This document shows positions 47,085 through 58,773 of a DNA stretch of 64,000 bases, in pieces. The notes under the pieces are model-generated. The model did no database searches. It was given only the letters and a program-made list of their open reading frames with translations, and was not told where the DNA came from. This DNA comes from Nemophila menziesii (taxonomy: Eukaryota > Streptophyta > Magnoliopsida > Boraginales > Hydrophyllaceae). Every line of letters begins with the position of its first letter. Position 1 is the first letter of the stretch. The stretch spans positions 18,671,499 to 18,735,498 of the forward strand of contig JARWIR010000016.1 of assembly GCA_029959085.1 (NCBI GenBank). Reading direction: 5' to 3'. The translations under genes and the position numbers were made by a program.

Positions 47085-48320
47085 ATGAGAGAAAAGAAAG
47101 CTGCTCCAAAGAAGAAAACCACCACCGGAGCCTCCTCCAGCCGCCGCCGTGCTCCTTCTCCGGCGAGGTCACCAACACCTCCTCCACTCCGGCCATTCGA
47201 GCCTCTCCCGGGTAGAACTTTTAGTGATTCGGCTTTTCCAACGGGTGAAAATTCTCTTCTTGATCTTTTTAAATTTCAAGGTTGTGATAATGTATTTGCT
47301 TATTCGGGTACTCAATTAGCAAGTGGATTAATTGAAGAATTTTACAAAAACTTTGAATTTGATAGTGCAAATAACTTAGTAAAATCATCCGTTTCGGGTA
47401 CCGCTTTAAGATTAAAATTGCATGTGTTATGTGCTCGTTATAGTATTCCGTTCGATGGTTTTAGTGGTTTTTGGTCAAGTGGTTGGGATGGCTCCACTCT
47501 TGATATAGTCGGTCAAAATGAGGTTATAGATTTCGTTAATAGTAGGATGGTTATTCCCGATGGTAATTGGAATTTGCGTAGTTTTGATCCGGAATTTATT
47601 GTGGCTCATAAGTTTCTTATTTCGGCCATAATTCCGAAGGAAAAACATGATGCAAAGTTAATCCCGTATGAAGCTTATCTACTATTCTTGATCTTTGCTA
47701 AGCGTCCGATTAATATTTTTGCTATTATGTTCAAATGGATGAACCATGCTCGAACCGCAAGAGATAAAGTCCCCTATGGTATATTTCTTACTAAAATCTT
47801 TGAGGGAAGTGAAATCTCATTAGGAGGAACAAATGTGAAATCTATTGATAAAGCGTGGTGTTTCGACTATAGCACAATCAAGAGGATGAAATTTGCTATC
47901 TATAACAACTCATATGTTTCGCTTTCGGTTATTAATCGTATTTCGGATATTGCTATTCGAAATCGTATCCTACAAGCTAAGGGAGGAACTTTTGGTCCGG
48001 AGATTAACACACTTGAGCTATTGGATATTCCGGGTCAACAAAATCCTATCCCAAATGAGCCTCCTCAAAACCCAACTCATGAGAATCCGCCTAATCCTTC
48101 TAGTTTCGAAGGTGCTTTATCTCGGTTTATGGATTACATTGGTAGAAAATTTGAGGTTTTAGAGGAAAAGATAGAAAGGAAATTTGGAGTGTTGGAGGAG
48201 AAAATAGGAAATCTTGCTAGTGAATTATCGTGTGTTAAGAATGATGTCTCATGCATCAAAGATGATGTTTCACATCCTCGAAGCCGTTCTAGAAGCCGCT
48301 CTCCCCGGGAATTGCGTTAA
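47085..48320 (+). CDS. Second element ORF, 411 aa, putative plant transposon protein
   Basis: The ATG at 47085 (caccATGAGAGAAAAG) is preferred to the upstream in-frame ATG at 46890, because a (CT)n leader and low-complexity translation lie between. Residues 1-45 are basic and Pro/Ser-rich (KKAAPKKKTTTGASSSRRR). Residues 60-300 form a globular part with ALRLKLHVLCARYSIPF, RSFDPEFIVAHKF and PINIFAIMFKWMNHA. The end has a coiled coil (GRKFEVLEEKIERKFGVLEE) and an RS tail (RSRSRSRSPREL). This resembles the putative plant transposon protein domain found in non-autonomous plant LTR elements. The role is unknown; nucleic-acid binding is inferred from basic and RS parts. The frame is fully open. Confidence 0.75.
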   Translation: MREKKAAPKKKTTTGASSSRRRAPSPARSPTPPPLRPFEPLPGRTFSDSAFPTGENSLLDLFKFQGCDNVFAYSGTQLASGLIEEFYKNFEFDSANNLVKSSVSGTALRLKLHVLCARYSIPFDGFSGFWSSGWDGSTLDIVGQNEVIDFVNSRMVIPDGNWNLRSFDPEFIVAHKFLISAIIPKEKHDAKLIPYEAYLLFLIFAKRPINIFAIMFKWMNHARTARDKVPYGIFLTKIFEGSEISLGGTNVKSIDKAWCFDYSTIKRMKFAIYNNSYVSLSVINRISDIAIRNRILQAKGGTFGPEINTLELLDIPGQQNPIPNEPPQNPTHENPPNPSSFEGALSRFMDYIGRKFEVLEEKIERKFGVLEEKIGNLASELSCVKNDVSCIKDDVSHPRSRSRSRSPRELR

Positions 48321-49386
48321 ATGGTTGTGGTCTTTGGTGTTTGGTGTTGGGTTTTAAAATCTTCTTTTTATTCTCTAAGTGTTTTTTATGTGTTTTTATT
48401 GTCTTGGACTAAGTTTGTGTTGTTTATGCTTTAATTATTTATGGGTCCGTGTTTTGGACATCTAGGATATTATTGCTACATGTTTTATTTGGATAATGGT
48501 TTAGGATGCTTTATGTTTAACTTGGTGTTTAATTTGATATTTTTTTTAGTATGCTATGATTTTATTTTGGAAATTTAATGTTTAGTTGCTTCAAATTTAT
48601 GCTTTGATATTACTAACATTTTCCTTGATGATATAGGTACTATTGCTCTCTTATCCTTGTTCTTATCCTTTATTGCATTTTAGTCCCTTTAGTTTGTTCA
48701 AATTTTGTATTTGTTCTTAAAATGGTTGAAAAATGCACTTAGGTTCCTAAAAGTTTTAAAATTGTCTTTTAGTCCCCTAACTTTTTGACAAATGACTTTT
48801 TGGCCCTATATTTTTCAAAAATTACATTTTACCCCTAACTTTCTTAAAAATGATTTCAAAATATCTTTTTGGGGAAAAATTGTAGATCACACTTTTACAA
48901 AATTGAAACAATCTTTATGCATTTTGTAAGGGGGAGCTTTTATTAAAACTCTAATGCTTTGGCTAATCTTTTATCTCATACATTGCAACTAATCGTTTGT
49001 GTCATTAGAAAGCATATGAAATGAAAATCTATCGATCAAAGAGTTGGTAAAAAGTCTCTATCTCTTAAGCTCTTCAATTATCTAACCTTGTGCATCTTTT
49101 TCTAAAAATGTTTTAATCTCCAAACTCTTGCACACTCTTAGAAACGTTGTTTAATATCTATTCACTTGAGTTTTAGCTCTTCCATTCGTAATTGTTAACC
49201 CCGTCTTTTTGATGAAGACAAAGGGGGAGAAATATGTGCACTAAAACTTTCAAAACTTGCACGCTTTAAAAACTCACAAATGCATCTCAAATCTTATATG
49301 GTTATTGTGAGGGGGAGCTTAATTTCATTAGTGCTTAAACTTTCATATCATTCCTAAGGTGTTTTAGTGAAGGATTTGTCATCATC
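48321..49386. other. Non-coding 3' part of the LTR retrotransposon
   Basis: T-rich sequence with no ORF. Several extra polypurine stretches of the form gggggag (near 48928, 49227 and 49311) precede the functional tract. No trace of integrase or RT motifs was seen. Confidence 0.7.
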
Positions 49387-49400
49387 AAAAAGGGGGAGAT
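49387..49400 (+). promoter_or_regulatory. Polypurine tract
   Basis: aaaaagggggagat directly abuts the 3' LTR. It is the expected plus-strand primer of reverse transcription. Confidence 0.9.
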
Positions 49401-50790
49401 TGTTGGCATATAGCCTCCCTTAATAGGTTGTTTTAATATGACAAATCCTCTTGTGTTTAGTGTGCTAATTACTCTTGTTATTTATATTCCTTCTTGCACT
49501 CTTTTTCATCAAAAATCACTTTTTTATCTTTTAGATCAAAGCTTTATTGTTATATGCTATGAAACTAATTCTCATATAAATACTTTTAACCTTATCTTTG
49601 TGTACTTTGAGAATTAGCTTTAGTGATCAACTTCAAAGTTTCTTAGAATGATATTTCCAACAACTTTCATGAAGAAGATTTATTGATCCAAGTCATTATC
49701 TTTCAAAGTTACTTGGCGCGGTACACCGGACGAATGGCGCGGTACACCTGACCAAGAATGCGGACCAGGGCGCGGTGCAGAGGCTAGCCCGTCAGTAAGT
49801 TAGAAAATCAAACCATTGAAGTGCGGTACACCGCACGAAATCTTGCGGTACACCGCAAGAAAGGTTTTTCTGCACAAAAGACAAGTCATAAGCAATATAT
49901 CCGTTGGGAGATTAATAGATCCGTTGGACCCAAGTCTTATGACCGTTGGAAGCCATTTTCTACTATAAATTGAAGCTCTTTGAAGGCTACAACTACACCA
50001 ACTAATTACAAACACTAAGGGGCTTAATTGCTATCATTCAAGAAGGTGTCAAGTGCTATACATAGTCAAAATCAATCTTAGTGAGCTTATTAATCCTTTC
50101 AAGGAGTTAATCAATTAAGCCACAAGGTTCTATCCACTCAAGAGGAGTAATCAAGCTTATAGTCATATCCACTCTTTTAGGAGTTTAGTTACAAGCTTTT
50201 ATAAGCAACCCTTTAAACACTTTGTTGCTATCCTCTTAAGTCTAGGTCTTGTAATAGATAGATTAAGAGAGAATTCAAGTATAGGGAGTATACTTGGTGT
50301 CCTTGTGTTGTGACTACACAAGTGTTTTTGTCCTTCGTGTTATCGAAGAGTTTGTAAAGGTTATTGTGTTCTCGACCCGGTTAAGAGAGACACGGAAGCT
50401 TAGTGAAAAGCTTGAAATCCTAAGGAGGCTTCCTTAGGTAGTGGATGTAGGGAAACCGAACCACTATAAATCGTGTGTATCTTTCTATCCCTACTCTATT
50501 TACTTTCCGCACTTTATATGTTTGATAATATGCTAGCATGAGTATTGTGATATTGTTTATCTAGGTTATCTAACATATAGTCTTCTAGAGTAGTTTAAGA
50601 TATTGGATTGACGATTTACTTGTTATACTTTTATATCAAACCTCTAACTTACCTTTGCATGATCCTATAAGAGTTTGATTTAATTAGTTGATTTAGAAGT
50701 TTTCTCTTAAACTTATAATTGTCCAAAAGATTTTTTAATTAGGCATTAATCTTTTTAGTAATCCTATTCACCCCCCCTCTAGGACTTTCA
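49401..50790 (+). repeat. 3' LTR (1,390 bp)
   Basis: Same length as the 5' LTR. Nine single-base differences were counted, at 49497, 49516, 49615, 49685, 49749, 49923, 50235, 50692 and 50753 (approximate). One of them breaks a gcggtacaccgg motif. Confidence 0.95.
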
Positions 50791-52109
50791 AATAAGAAGA
50801 TTTAGGAAAGATTTATTCAAAGAAGGAAAAGATAAAGTTGCCTTGTGAATCTGAAATTCCAGCCACGTTTTAAAGATGAATTCATAACTAAATATTGGCA
50901 AGGATTCTGGACGAGTGGTCTGCACCAATAGAAAGCTCTTTCCAAGACAAGCAGTTTCATATATTGGAACGTCTCAAACGGATAAGGATTGAAAAAGATA
51001 TGACCAAATCAAATCAGCAGCAAAATCTTACCTTTCCTAGAATTTAGGGCTACGAATTTAAGAGTCTTTGCCTTGTCTTCCACTCCAAGTAATTCGACCT
51101 AGGGCATGCTAACACCTATAAATACACCCCTTAGACCTCATAATTCAGTACCTCTCACAATTTATTTAATTCATACATCCTTAGAGAGAGAGTCAACAAC
51201 TTCAGAGTAAGAAGGCAAAGGAGAAGCTAGAGCTTGAGGAATTCTGTTCTTCCGTCAACAGTCATCTAATCCTTAGGTTATATATTTCTTTTCTGTAATT
51301 GAATATGATGTCTTTCTATTTAATTTCAGTCTTTAATATTACCATGAGCTAAACTTTTATATACTTGAAAATCGCAATAAAAGGATGAACCTTAATTAAT
51401 TATTTCTATATTTTGAATTTGGGATTGTTTAGATTTAAATTGAATTAGTTCTTAGATATTGGATATTACTTTGTTCTTAATCACTATTTCTTTTCGGTAC
51501 AACTAGAATTAGATTTTAGTATTTGGGCTATTCACTTTAGTGGCGAAGTGATCATCCGACATGGGGGTTTGAATATATATCTAGGTAATACCCGTGTAAT
51601 GTCTGTTATTGACCGACGGGCTTAACTAGTTACATAGCCAAAGAGGTAAAATCATATCATCCGAAGAGGCATATTCGACCATACAGGTGTTTATGATACT
51701 TTAGGATAGCTCCTAGGTCAACCCGACAGGGGGCTAGGAGATATTAGAGTCCCGACTAGTATACTAATACCAATTCTACCCTTAAACATAACATAGATTA
51801 TATTAGTTAGGAGAATTCTTTGCGAGACTCAAGTATATCCCATCTCTGAAGTTAGTCCTTTTACTTTATTATTTCTTTTCTGTTAATTTATTTTATTGCA
51901 TATTTAGTTTTAAGAAAACCAAACAAAAATCATATTATTTTGTTAAACAACTATTCTTACTATCTGATTAATATTGGAGTTGAACCTAATCCGTCCCTGA
52001 GAACGAACTCGATTTATTGAATATTACTTGGAAAACCGTACACTTGCGGTAATTGTGGTTCCTTTATTTCCGTACTTAATTTAATAACACACCAAGACCC
52101 ACCAAGGTT

Positions 52110-55100
52110 ACCCAGTGTTCTGTCCTCGCATCGCCCATTCTGTACCACTTACAAACAAATAACACAACCGAGGACCCTCCAGTGAACAGAACCTCAAGAT
52201 TTTCAATAATTCACCGTAATAAGGTGACCCATCGTACATGGTACAAACTCCGTAATCTTGTGTCACTCTTTTCTATCCTTTATCTTTAGTTACCCACTTG
52301 ACACCATTCACAACACATTAATCGTATTTATGCACCACACCATAAGACATGTTTGCCAAGGACACCATCTCAGGGGTAGCTAATGCATCACCCCGGGATT
52401 TCATTCCATGAATCTGTCATACAAAAATAATACTTAATACTTTGAAAATAAATAGGCAATATTTAAACCAATGTCTAAAGTTACATACCTTTTCCAAAAA
52501 CCATCCATTAAACATTTGACGGTGCATATTCTCTATTTCGCTACTCGTTCCCGAAAGCGTGATTTTGTGTTCACTAAAAACGTAAATGAATATAAATAAA
52601 TTAATGTTAATATAAATATAAGTATAAGTATAAGTATAAGTATAAGTATAAATATAAATATACATATAAATATACATATAAATATACATATAAATATAAA
52701 TATAAATACAAATACAAATACAAATAAAAATACAAATAAAAATAAAAATACAAATACAAATACAAATACAAATACAAATACAAATACAAATACAAATACA
52801 AATACAAATATAAATATAATATAAATATAATATAAATTAAATATAAATATAAATATAAATATAAATATAAATATAAATATAAATATAAATATAAATATAA
52901 ATATAAATATAAATATAAATATAAATATAAATATAAATATAAATATAAATATAAATAAGTAAACATTACTTACGTCATGTATGTTTAGAGTTCGTCGCAA
53001 TTATTCAAAATATACCAACTGATGTGCTCCTTATCCTTAGGCAGTAAGGGACAAGACTCTTTTTTGCCAACTGGAGTACACTGAGACTTGAAAACAAATA
53101 GCTCTTTTGGTTCTGGCAATGGTTCGTTGTATCTACCTAAATCGTTGAACTTTGTTTTTTCTTTACTAAGATACCGTCAAATGAAGGTCAACGTCTCTTC
53201 CGCCACGTAACCCTCAGCTATTGAACCCTCTGGCCTAGCCGGGTTTCGAATATACTCTTTCAACTTTTTCAAGTACCTTTCAAATTGGTACATCCACCGT
53301 ATTTGAACCGGACCCCCTAGTAATGCTTCATCGTATAAGTGTATCACCAAGTGGATCATTATATCAATAAATGCGGGAGGTAAGATCATTTCTAGTTTGC
53401 ACATCACTTCAACAACTCCCTCCTTACCGGCTTCCAACTATTTCCTACTCAGATTCTTGTTACAAACGACTCTAAACACGTTAGCTAACCAAATAATCGC
53501 ATCGCTAACCAGTTTATCCTCTATAAGACCGGGGAGACAACAAACAAAAACATATAGCATCATAGTGTGACAATCATGCGATTTCATTCCAAAAGTCTTT
53601 CCTGTATCAACTTGAACATTATTCCTCAAACTGGACGCGAAACCATCGGGAAACCTCTGTGTTAGTAACCACTCAAGAAATTTTTTCCGCTTCTTCGCTG
53701 ATAACGTATACTTTCCTCGCTTTAGTATCGGTTTATCTCCTCTTGATTCCAACCACAACTCTTTCCTGATGTTCATATCCTGGAGATATGCGCCTTCGCG
53801 TTATCTTTGTTTATTTTTCCCATCAAGTCCTATAACTGTACCAAGCAAACTATCGCACACATTCTTCTCGCAATGCATTACATCAATGTTATGTTTTAAC
53901 AAATTGTCTGACCAATACGGTAAACGATAAAAAATACTCCTTTTCTTCCAGTTGGACTCGCGAGGGCCTGTTTTCTTCGTCGCCTTGTCCCCAAAATCCT
54001 CGTGTTTACCCGGTAACACAATAGGCAACCCATTCAACTTTGTCTGAATATCGGCCGGACTATGTTTCCTCGGTGGGCCCCTGTTCGGTAACCGGGTACA
54101 AAAATCTGTCTTTTCTAAATCGATGCATGATAGGTAACCAACGTCTATGATCAACGTAAGGGCATCTAAAACAACGTCTATGATCAACGTCTATGATCAA
54201 TGTCTATGATAGGTAACCAACGTATTTTCTAAACCACACCTTTTTTCACCTTCAACGACAGAGTAGAATCCATGCATTCTGGGCAAGCCATGTAACCTTG
54301 ACCCGACCATCCTGAAGTGTATGATTGAGCGGGGTAAACATTGGTCGTGGTCAACAAACAAATCTTCATAATAAAATCTTGCTTCGTATGGGCATCATAC
54401 GTAAGTAACTCTGTTTCCCACAACATGTCTAACTAATCTATAACAGGGCGGAGAAAGACACCCATGTCCTTTCCGGGTGAGTGGGGACCCGGAATCAACA
54501 AACAAAGCTGAAATGTGGTTTCCTTCATGCATACCCACGGTGGCAAGCTGTAGACAGTGAATATAACAAGCCACATACTAAACGAGTTGTTCTACATAGA
54601 AAACAGACAAAAACCATCGATACCCATGCCCAAATATACATTCTGATGTTCACTGGAAAACTCTGGATGTAACTCTACAAATCGTTTCCAGCTACCACTG
54701 TCAACTGGATGACTTAACAAATCTGGATCGGTACTCTTTCCGGTATGGTGCCATATCATTTCTTCAACGGTGTGCTTCGAAGCGTATAGTTGCTGCAATC
54801 TTGGGGCAATCGGAAAGTAACGAAACTTGTTATGCGGTACTTTCTGACCCTTCTTTGGGTCCCATCTCGATTCACTACAAACTGGACACTTGTCGAGGAA
54901 TTCATTCTCTTTGTAAAAAATGGTACAATCGTTCAAACAGACATCGATAGTAGTATTCCCCATACCCAAACTTTTCAACTTCTTGTTTCATGCTTCATAA
55001 GAATCGAGCAAATTGTGAGTTTTGGGAAAAATACGACCAACCAAGTCCAATAGCTCGGTGAATGATGTGTTAGTCCACTTGTTCTTTACTTTTACGTGCA

Positions 55101-55572
55101 TAAGCTTGGCAATGAAATTCAAGGAACTCATCGCTGTACAACCAGGATATAATTCTGTCTCAAATTCGTCGAACAATTCTTCAAAACTGCTCCGACTAGG
55201 AAGATGTGCGTCTCTCATTTCGGTATCACCGGGATGTCCACCAACATCTTAACTGCGTCTCAAATCGTCACAAACATCATGCATTTCATTTTTTATATTT
55301 GGCATAGGAATTGCTTCGGGGATTACCATCTGCTCACCGTGTTTTGTCCAAACCTGATACGTATACTTAAACCCGGATTTTAGAAGGTGGCCCCTAACCG
55401 TTTGTGTGGGTAATAGACAGTAATTATTACAATTAGTACACTGGCAAGACATGTAACCATTATAACCATCTTTTTTCTTGGCATTTTGGATAAAAGCCAA
55501 AACCCCAAAAATATATTTTTTCGTAAAATAATTCGTCGTATTGATCCAACTCTTATCCATACCCGGAGCCAT
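52110..55572 (-). pseudogene. CACTA transposase (TNP2-like), main part, broken
   Basis: Pieces in gene order from 55572: transposase-associated domain (MDKSWINTTNYFTKKYIFGV, CQCTNCNN, VRGHLLKSGF, WTKHGE); ELYPGCTAMSSLNFIAKLMH; CPVCSESRW; YTSGWSGQGYMACPECMDST; RSIFYRLPYWSDNLLKHNID with VMHCEKNVCDSLLGT; YTLSAKKRKKFLEWLL and GLKSHDCH-like GMKSHDCHTMM; then DUF4218 (CKLEMILPPAFIDIMIHLVI, ARPEGSIAEGY) and DUF4216 start (DYGVCTMYDGSPYYGELLKI). The protein would cut and join CACTA termini. Lesions: frameshift near 53800, a TAG at 53438, a small local duplication near 54150-54220, and the LTR insertions. Confidence 0.85.
52600..52958. repeat. Hexanucleotide (ATAAAT)n / (ACAAAT)n array in a transposase intron
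   Basis: About 360 bp of (A)taa-type hexamers in three blocks: gtataa, acaaat and ataaat. On the minus strand two frames stay open only because the period is a multiple of 3. It lies between DUF4218 and a piece reading SEIENMHRQMFNGWFLEKV, so it is probably intronic. Confidence 0.9.
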
Positions 55573-56549
55573 CTTTTAGCAACAATAGGATACAAATAAG
55601 CAACTACATTCATATGAAAATAAAATTAATAATTATTACAACCCAAATAATAATCTGAATAAAAATTACAACCCAATGAATAAAATAATAAAAATTACAA
55701 ACCCAATGAATGAATAATAATTACAAACCATCGAATGAATAAAATTATAAACCATTGAATTGAATGAATAAAATTATAACCCAATAAATAGATAAACAAT
55801 TTCAAATAATTAATTAAACATATAAAAATAGATGAGAAAAAAATATAAATAAAATAACACATGCATAATATACAGCATACTAATAATCAAGACAATAAAA
55901 AAACAAGTTAATTATGAACCTAAACATATCTTATAGCAAGTAACACAAGTATAATCCAAAAAAAGTTTGAAATTTAATGAAAATACCTTGAATTGGTTGG
56001 AGAAATTAAAGATTGATGATCATTCCCCACCTTGAAAATGTATTACTTAACCTATTCAAATAATATAGCAAGAAGAAAACACAATTATAAACCAAAAAAA
56101 ATTAAAAAAAATTGAATTTTCATGAAATTGCCTTCAATTGTGTGATGAAATTGGATATTGACAATGCCCCACCTCGACTATGAACCCGGAAATGGTGCAA
56201 GATGAATTGGAGATAAAAAACCTGTTGTCTTCATTAAATACGTTTTTTTAATTACCGAAGACACGTGCCATCGGTAAATTCAAAGGTGTCGTCGGCAATA
56301 GACTTTATTAGCGACAACTAACATCGTCCCAAATATAGCGACGACACTTTGAACGGTAAAAGGAAATCAAAAATAAAAAAATGTTACCGACGAAATATTA
56401 CAGCATTAGGTGCGATTTCTTCTCGTCGCTATTCTGCAACAACGTTTTTGTCGCCGTTAACAAAAACTTGTCGGTAAGTCTTAAAATTTACCGACGAAAC
56501 GCGTGTCGCCGCTAACATTTCGCCCCTAAAAATGTTGTTTGTAGTAGTG
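55573..56549. other. CACTA right end: leader, first introns and subterminal repeats
   Basis: 55573-56240 holds AT-rich leader sequence with no ORF. 56245-56520 carries ccgacga, gtcgtcgg and cgacgacac motifs. The terminus is atgttgtttgtagtagtg. About 106 bp present in the tandem copy (61091-61190) is missing here at 56210, between short ggaga repeats. Confidence 0.75.
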
Positions 56550-57138
56550 GCGTGTATAACTATACACGGTCTATTAGAGAAGAGAGAATACTAGATAAAA
56601 GATGAAGGTTTATAATGAAAACGATAATGTAAATAGTGGAATTTATTATGGGTATACAACTTTGACGAGACTAGTCGATATGGTTCAACGGGCATGATAG
56701 GCCAACTTTACTATATGAGATGGCCCACTGCTTAAACTTTTTTAGCCCGAACTCGGCTCACCTACTGAGCAAGATGGGAAAAGAGAAGACATGCTAATGC
56801 CGAGTCAACTTGGATCAACATGCCGCTCATCTCATTGTCCAACATCCAGACTATCAGATCCTTTTGTTTTTTGTAATATTGATAAAAGATTGATATTGTC
56901 TTACTACTCTACGAGTTCATGTCACCCACAACAATTTCCATTTGAATATCTCTTTTACCACTTTGAATCAAAAGCGTATTTATTTAGAGGGATATTTCTT
57001 GTCGATGATAGGTATTTATCCGTCTCATAGTCTTTTGGTGGTTTACCCTTTTATAAATCTTACCAAAACCTTCCATGTTATGTAGCATCATTTGATCTTT
57101 TAATGTTCCAGATTTATGTTGCATTACACTTTTTTTTT

Positions 57139-57215
57139 TTGATATATGAGTATTCGCGCACCACGACTATTCCTTTAGGAAATATACACGCTAAGGGATT
57201 CAAACCTTGTAGGAG
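57139..57215 (-). mobile_element. Truncated SINE copy
   Basis: The segment gatatatgagtattcgcgca to gattcaaaccttgtaggag matches the SINE at 62725 but lacks its tRNA head. It was lost by deletion relative to the tandem copy. Confidence 0.6.
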
Positions 57216-57262
57216 TTTGAAAAGAGGGTGTTCTAATTTTGGGATGGATGTTTGAAGATCTT

Positions 57263-57365
57263 TTGACTCTTCGGACTCAGAGTCATTTTGACTCTAATGA
57301 GATTCGATCCCAGGATCTCTTGGTCTCCGCGGAGTAGTCTAACCACTAGGCCAACTATCGATCTC
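57263..57365 (-). mobile_element. tRNA-derived SINE, 103 bp, with 17-bp target duplication
   Basis: The perfect flank ggatgtttgaagatctt occurs at 57246-57262 and 57366-57382. On the minus strand the head reads gttggcctagtggttag (A box), followed by gggatcgaatctc (B box). The tandem copy at 63098 shows the empty site. Confidence 0.9.
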
Positions 57366-57382
57366 GGATGTTTGAAGATCTT

Positions 57383-57940
57383 ATGGATAACTAGATCACT
57401 TTATAGATTTTAAAAACTGTTTTCAATTGTTTTTAAAATCTTGTATCATGTTCTTAATTTAATGTTATTATTCAAACAAATTTTTGGACAAAAACACATT
57501 TAAACAATGAAATTAAATTTCTCAGAATTAGAGTAAAAAAATCAGGTATGTGAATGTAAAATGACTTTCATGGTTCTTTTTATTATTTTTTGGTCTACTA
57601 TATTAGTATTGCAATTCACATTTAGGCAAAGAGCGCAAAAGACAAAAATCCAAAGACAGGAAAATGTAAATTTGCAATTCACATCCTCAAAATAAAATAA
57701 TGTCAGCAATCTTAAAAAAATACACAAACATACAAACAAAGCTTCTACAGTGTATAATCGAAACAGGAAAATATAATTAATTGGGTAATTAAAATTTAAA
57801 ACATCATGATAGTTCACATTAATACTTGGAAATTATCTTATATTTAATACTCCTAAGTGGACAATATATTTCGAACATTATTTTTAGTAAGTGGATAATT
57901 TCAGTGGAACGGAAGGAGTAGTAACAAGAAGGCTGCTACC
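57383..57940. other. Non-coding part of block 2
   Basis: Collinear with 63115-63340 at first, then with 18601-18880 of block 1. No ORF with support. Confidence 0.5.
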
Positions 57941-57947
57941 CAACTTT

Positions 57948-58722
57948 CTAGTAATTACCCCCGAGTATCATTTGATTACCTGAAAAGAAGAAAAACAGTG
58001 AGAATGAAAATAGTATTTAAAATGATAATTATTAATTAGACAGTAGCACTGAATTAATATAAGCATACGCATAAGAACAAGAATTGTGGTTGCAAATGTA
58101 ACTATTAACCCTAAACACTTCTAATGGGTATTAACTATTAAGCCCCCAATAGGAACCGCCTAACACTTCACCCAACCCAAAGGCATTAGAGTTAAACTTA
58201 AGAATACAAATTTCCCATAAGTAAGCACTCAAGAATTAGGAAAGAAAAAGAGCAAAGTATAAACTGAACGAGATGGCAAAAATACAATTAAACCAAAGTA
58301 CAGCTTTGATGTTCATGAAATACTTTTTTATAAAAGATGCAATCATGTATTAGCATCAATATTGTGGGGTTCTTCAACAATTATATGTATAATTCAAGCA
58401 TGCAGATGAAGTAAAAGGTAGAAATAGGAAACACACAATTCACACAGGAATACTAAAACAAAACACCACCACAAAACTTTGGCATTTCAACAACACTTTC
58501 CACCTTTCATCCATCGTCACTTATTCACACAACACACCCTTCAATATTTTTCTCTTTTAAAAATTAGCTATACATAAACAAACGCCCTTTAATTTATATA
58601 CAGTTTCTGCAAAAACTTTTTGATGATAAAGATTTACTTTTCTTAGTTTAATACCCCTTCATTTATTGTTTCATATAGTTATCACAGATGCTTCTATTTT
58701 ACTCATTCATTCAATCAACCAT

Positions 58723-58773
<51 letters not shown>

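Larger units (their letters stand above)
43851..50790 (+). mobile_element. Young non-autonomous LTR retrotransposon, 6.94 kb, Gag plus second ORF, no Pol
   Basis: Two 1,390-bp LTRs start tgttggcata and end aggactttca, flanked by the 5-bp duplication aataa (43846-43850 and 50791-50795). A primer site matching initiator tRNA-Met and a polypurine tract are present. The 4,160-bp interior encodes a copia-like Gag and a 411-aa protein, both intact. There is no protease, integrase or reverse transcriptase anywhere. It must borrow replication functions from an autonomous relative. Gag and primer site resemble the copia SIRE/Maximus group. Confidence 0.93.
43429..52110 (+). mobile_element. Probable solo LTR of a gypsy-type element, split by a younger element
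   Basis: Pieces 43429-43845 and 50796-about 52110 (together ~1.7 kb) interrupt the transposase gene. Promoter-like cctataaatacacccc lies at 51116. Further on come accatgagctaaac and, near the end, gtccctgagaacgaactcg, phrases typical of the R/U5 part of plant Tat/Athila-like LTRs. No internal retroelement genes are present, so a solo LTR is the simplest reading. Exact ends and a 5-bp duplication were not established. Confidence 0.55.
36952..56549 (-). mobile_element. CACTA (En/Spm-type) transposon, 19.6 kb with nested LTR elements
   Basis: The left end is cactacaacactttgcatg and the right end ttgtttgtagtagtg. The flanks carry the 3-bp duplication gcg (36949-36951 and 56550-56552), and block 1 shows the empty site. 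Subterminal regions are dense in ccgacga / tcgtcgg motifs, the expected transposase-binding repeats. Both genes are on the minus strand: a TNP2-like transposase (42979-55572, interrupted) and a TNPA-like gene (37688-39257). About 8.7 kb consists of LTR insertions within the transposase gene. The coding lesions make it non-autonomous now. Confidence 0.92.

Noticed and set aside
47893..48162. 89-codon frame inside the second retrotransposon ORF
   Set aside because: Out-of-frame shadow of the intact 411-aa ORF.
52533..53000. Long Phe/Ile or Tyr/Leu repeat reading frames
   Set aside because: They arise only because a hexanucleotide microsatellite has a period that is a multiple of 3.
57263..57365. 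tRNA gene on the minus strand
   Set aside because: No anticodon arm or acceptor stem. The 17-bp target duplication marks a SINE.
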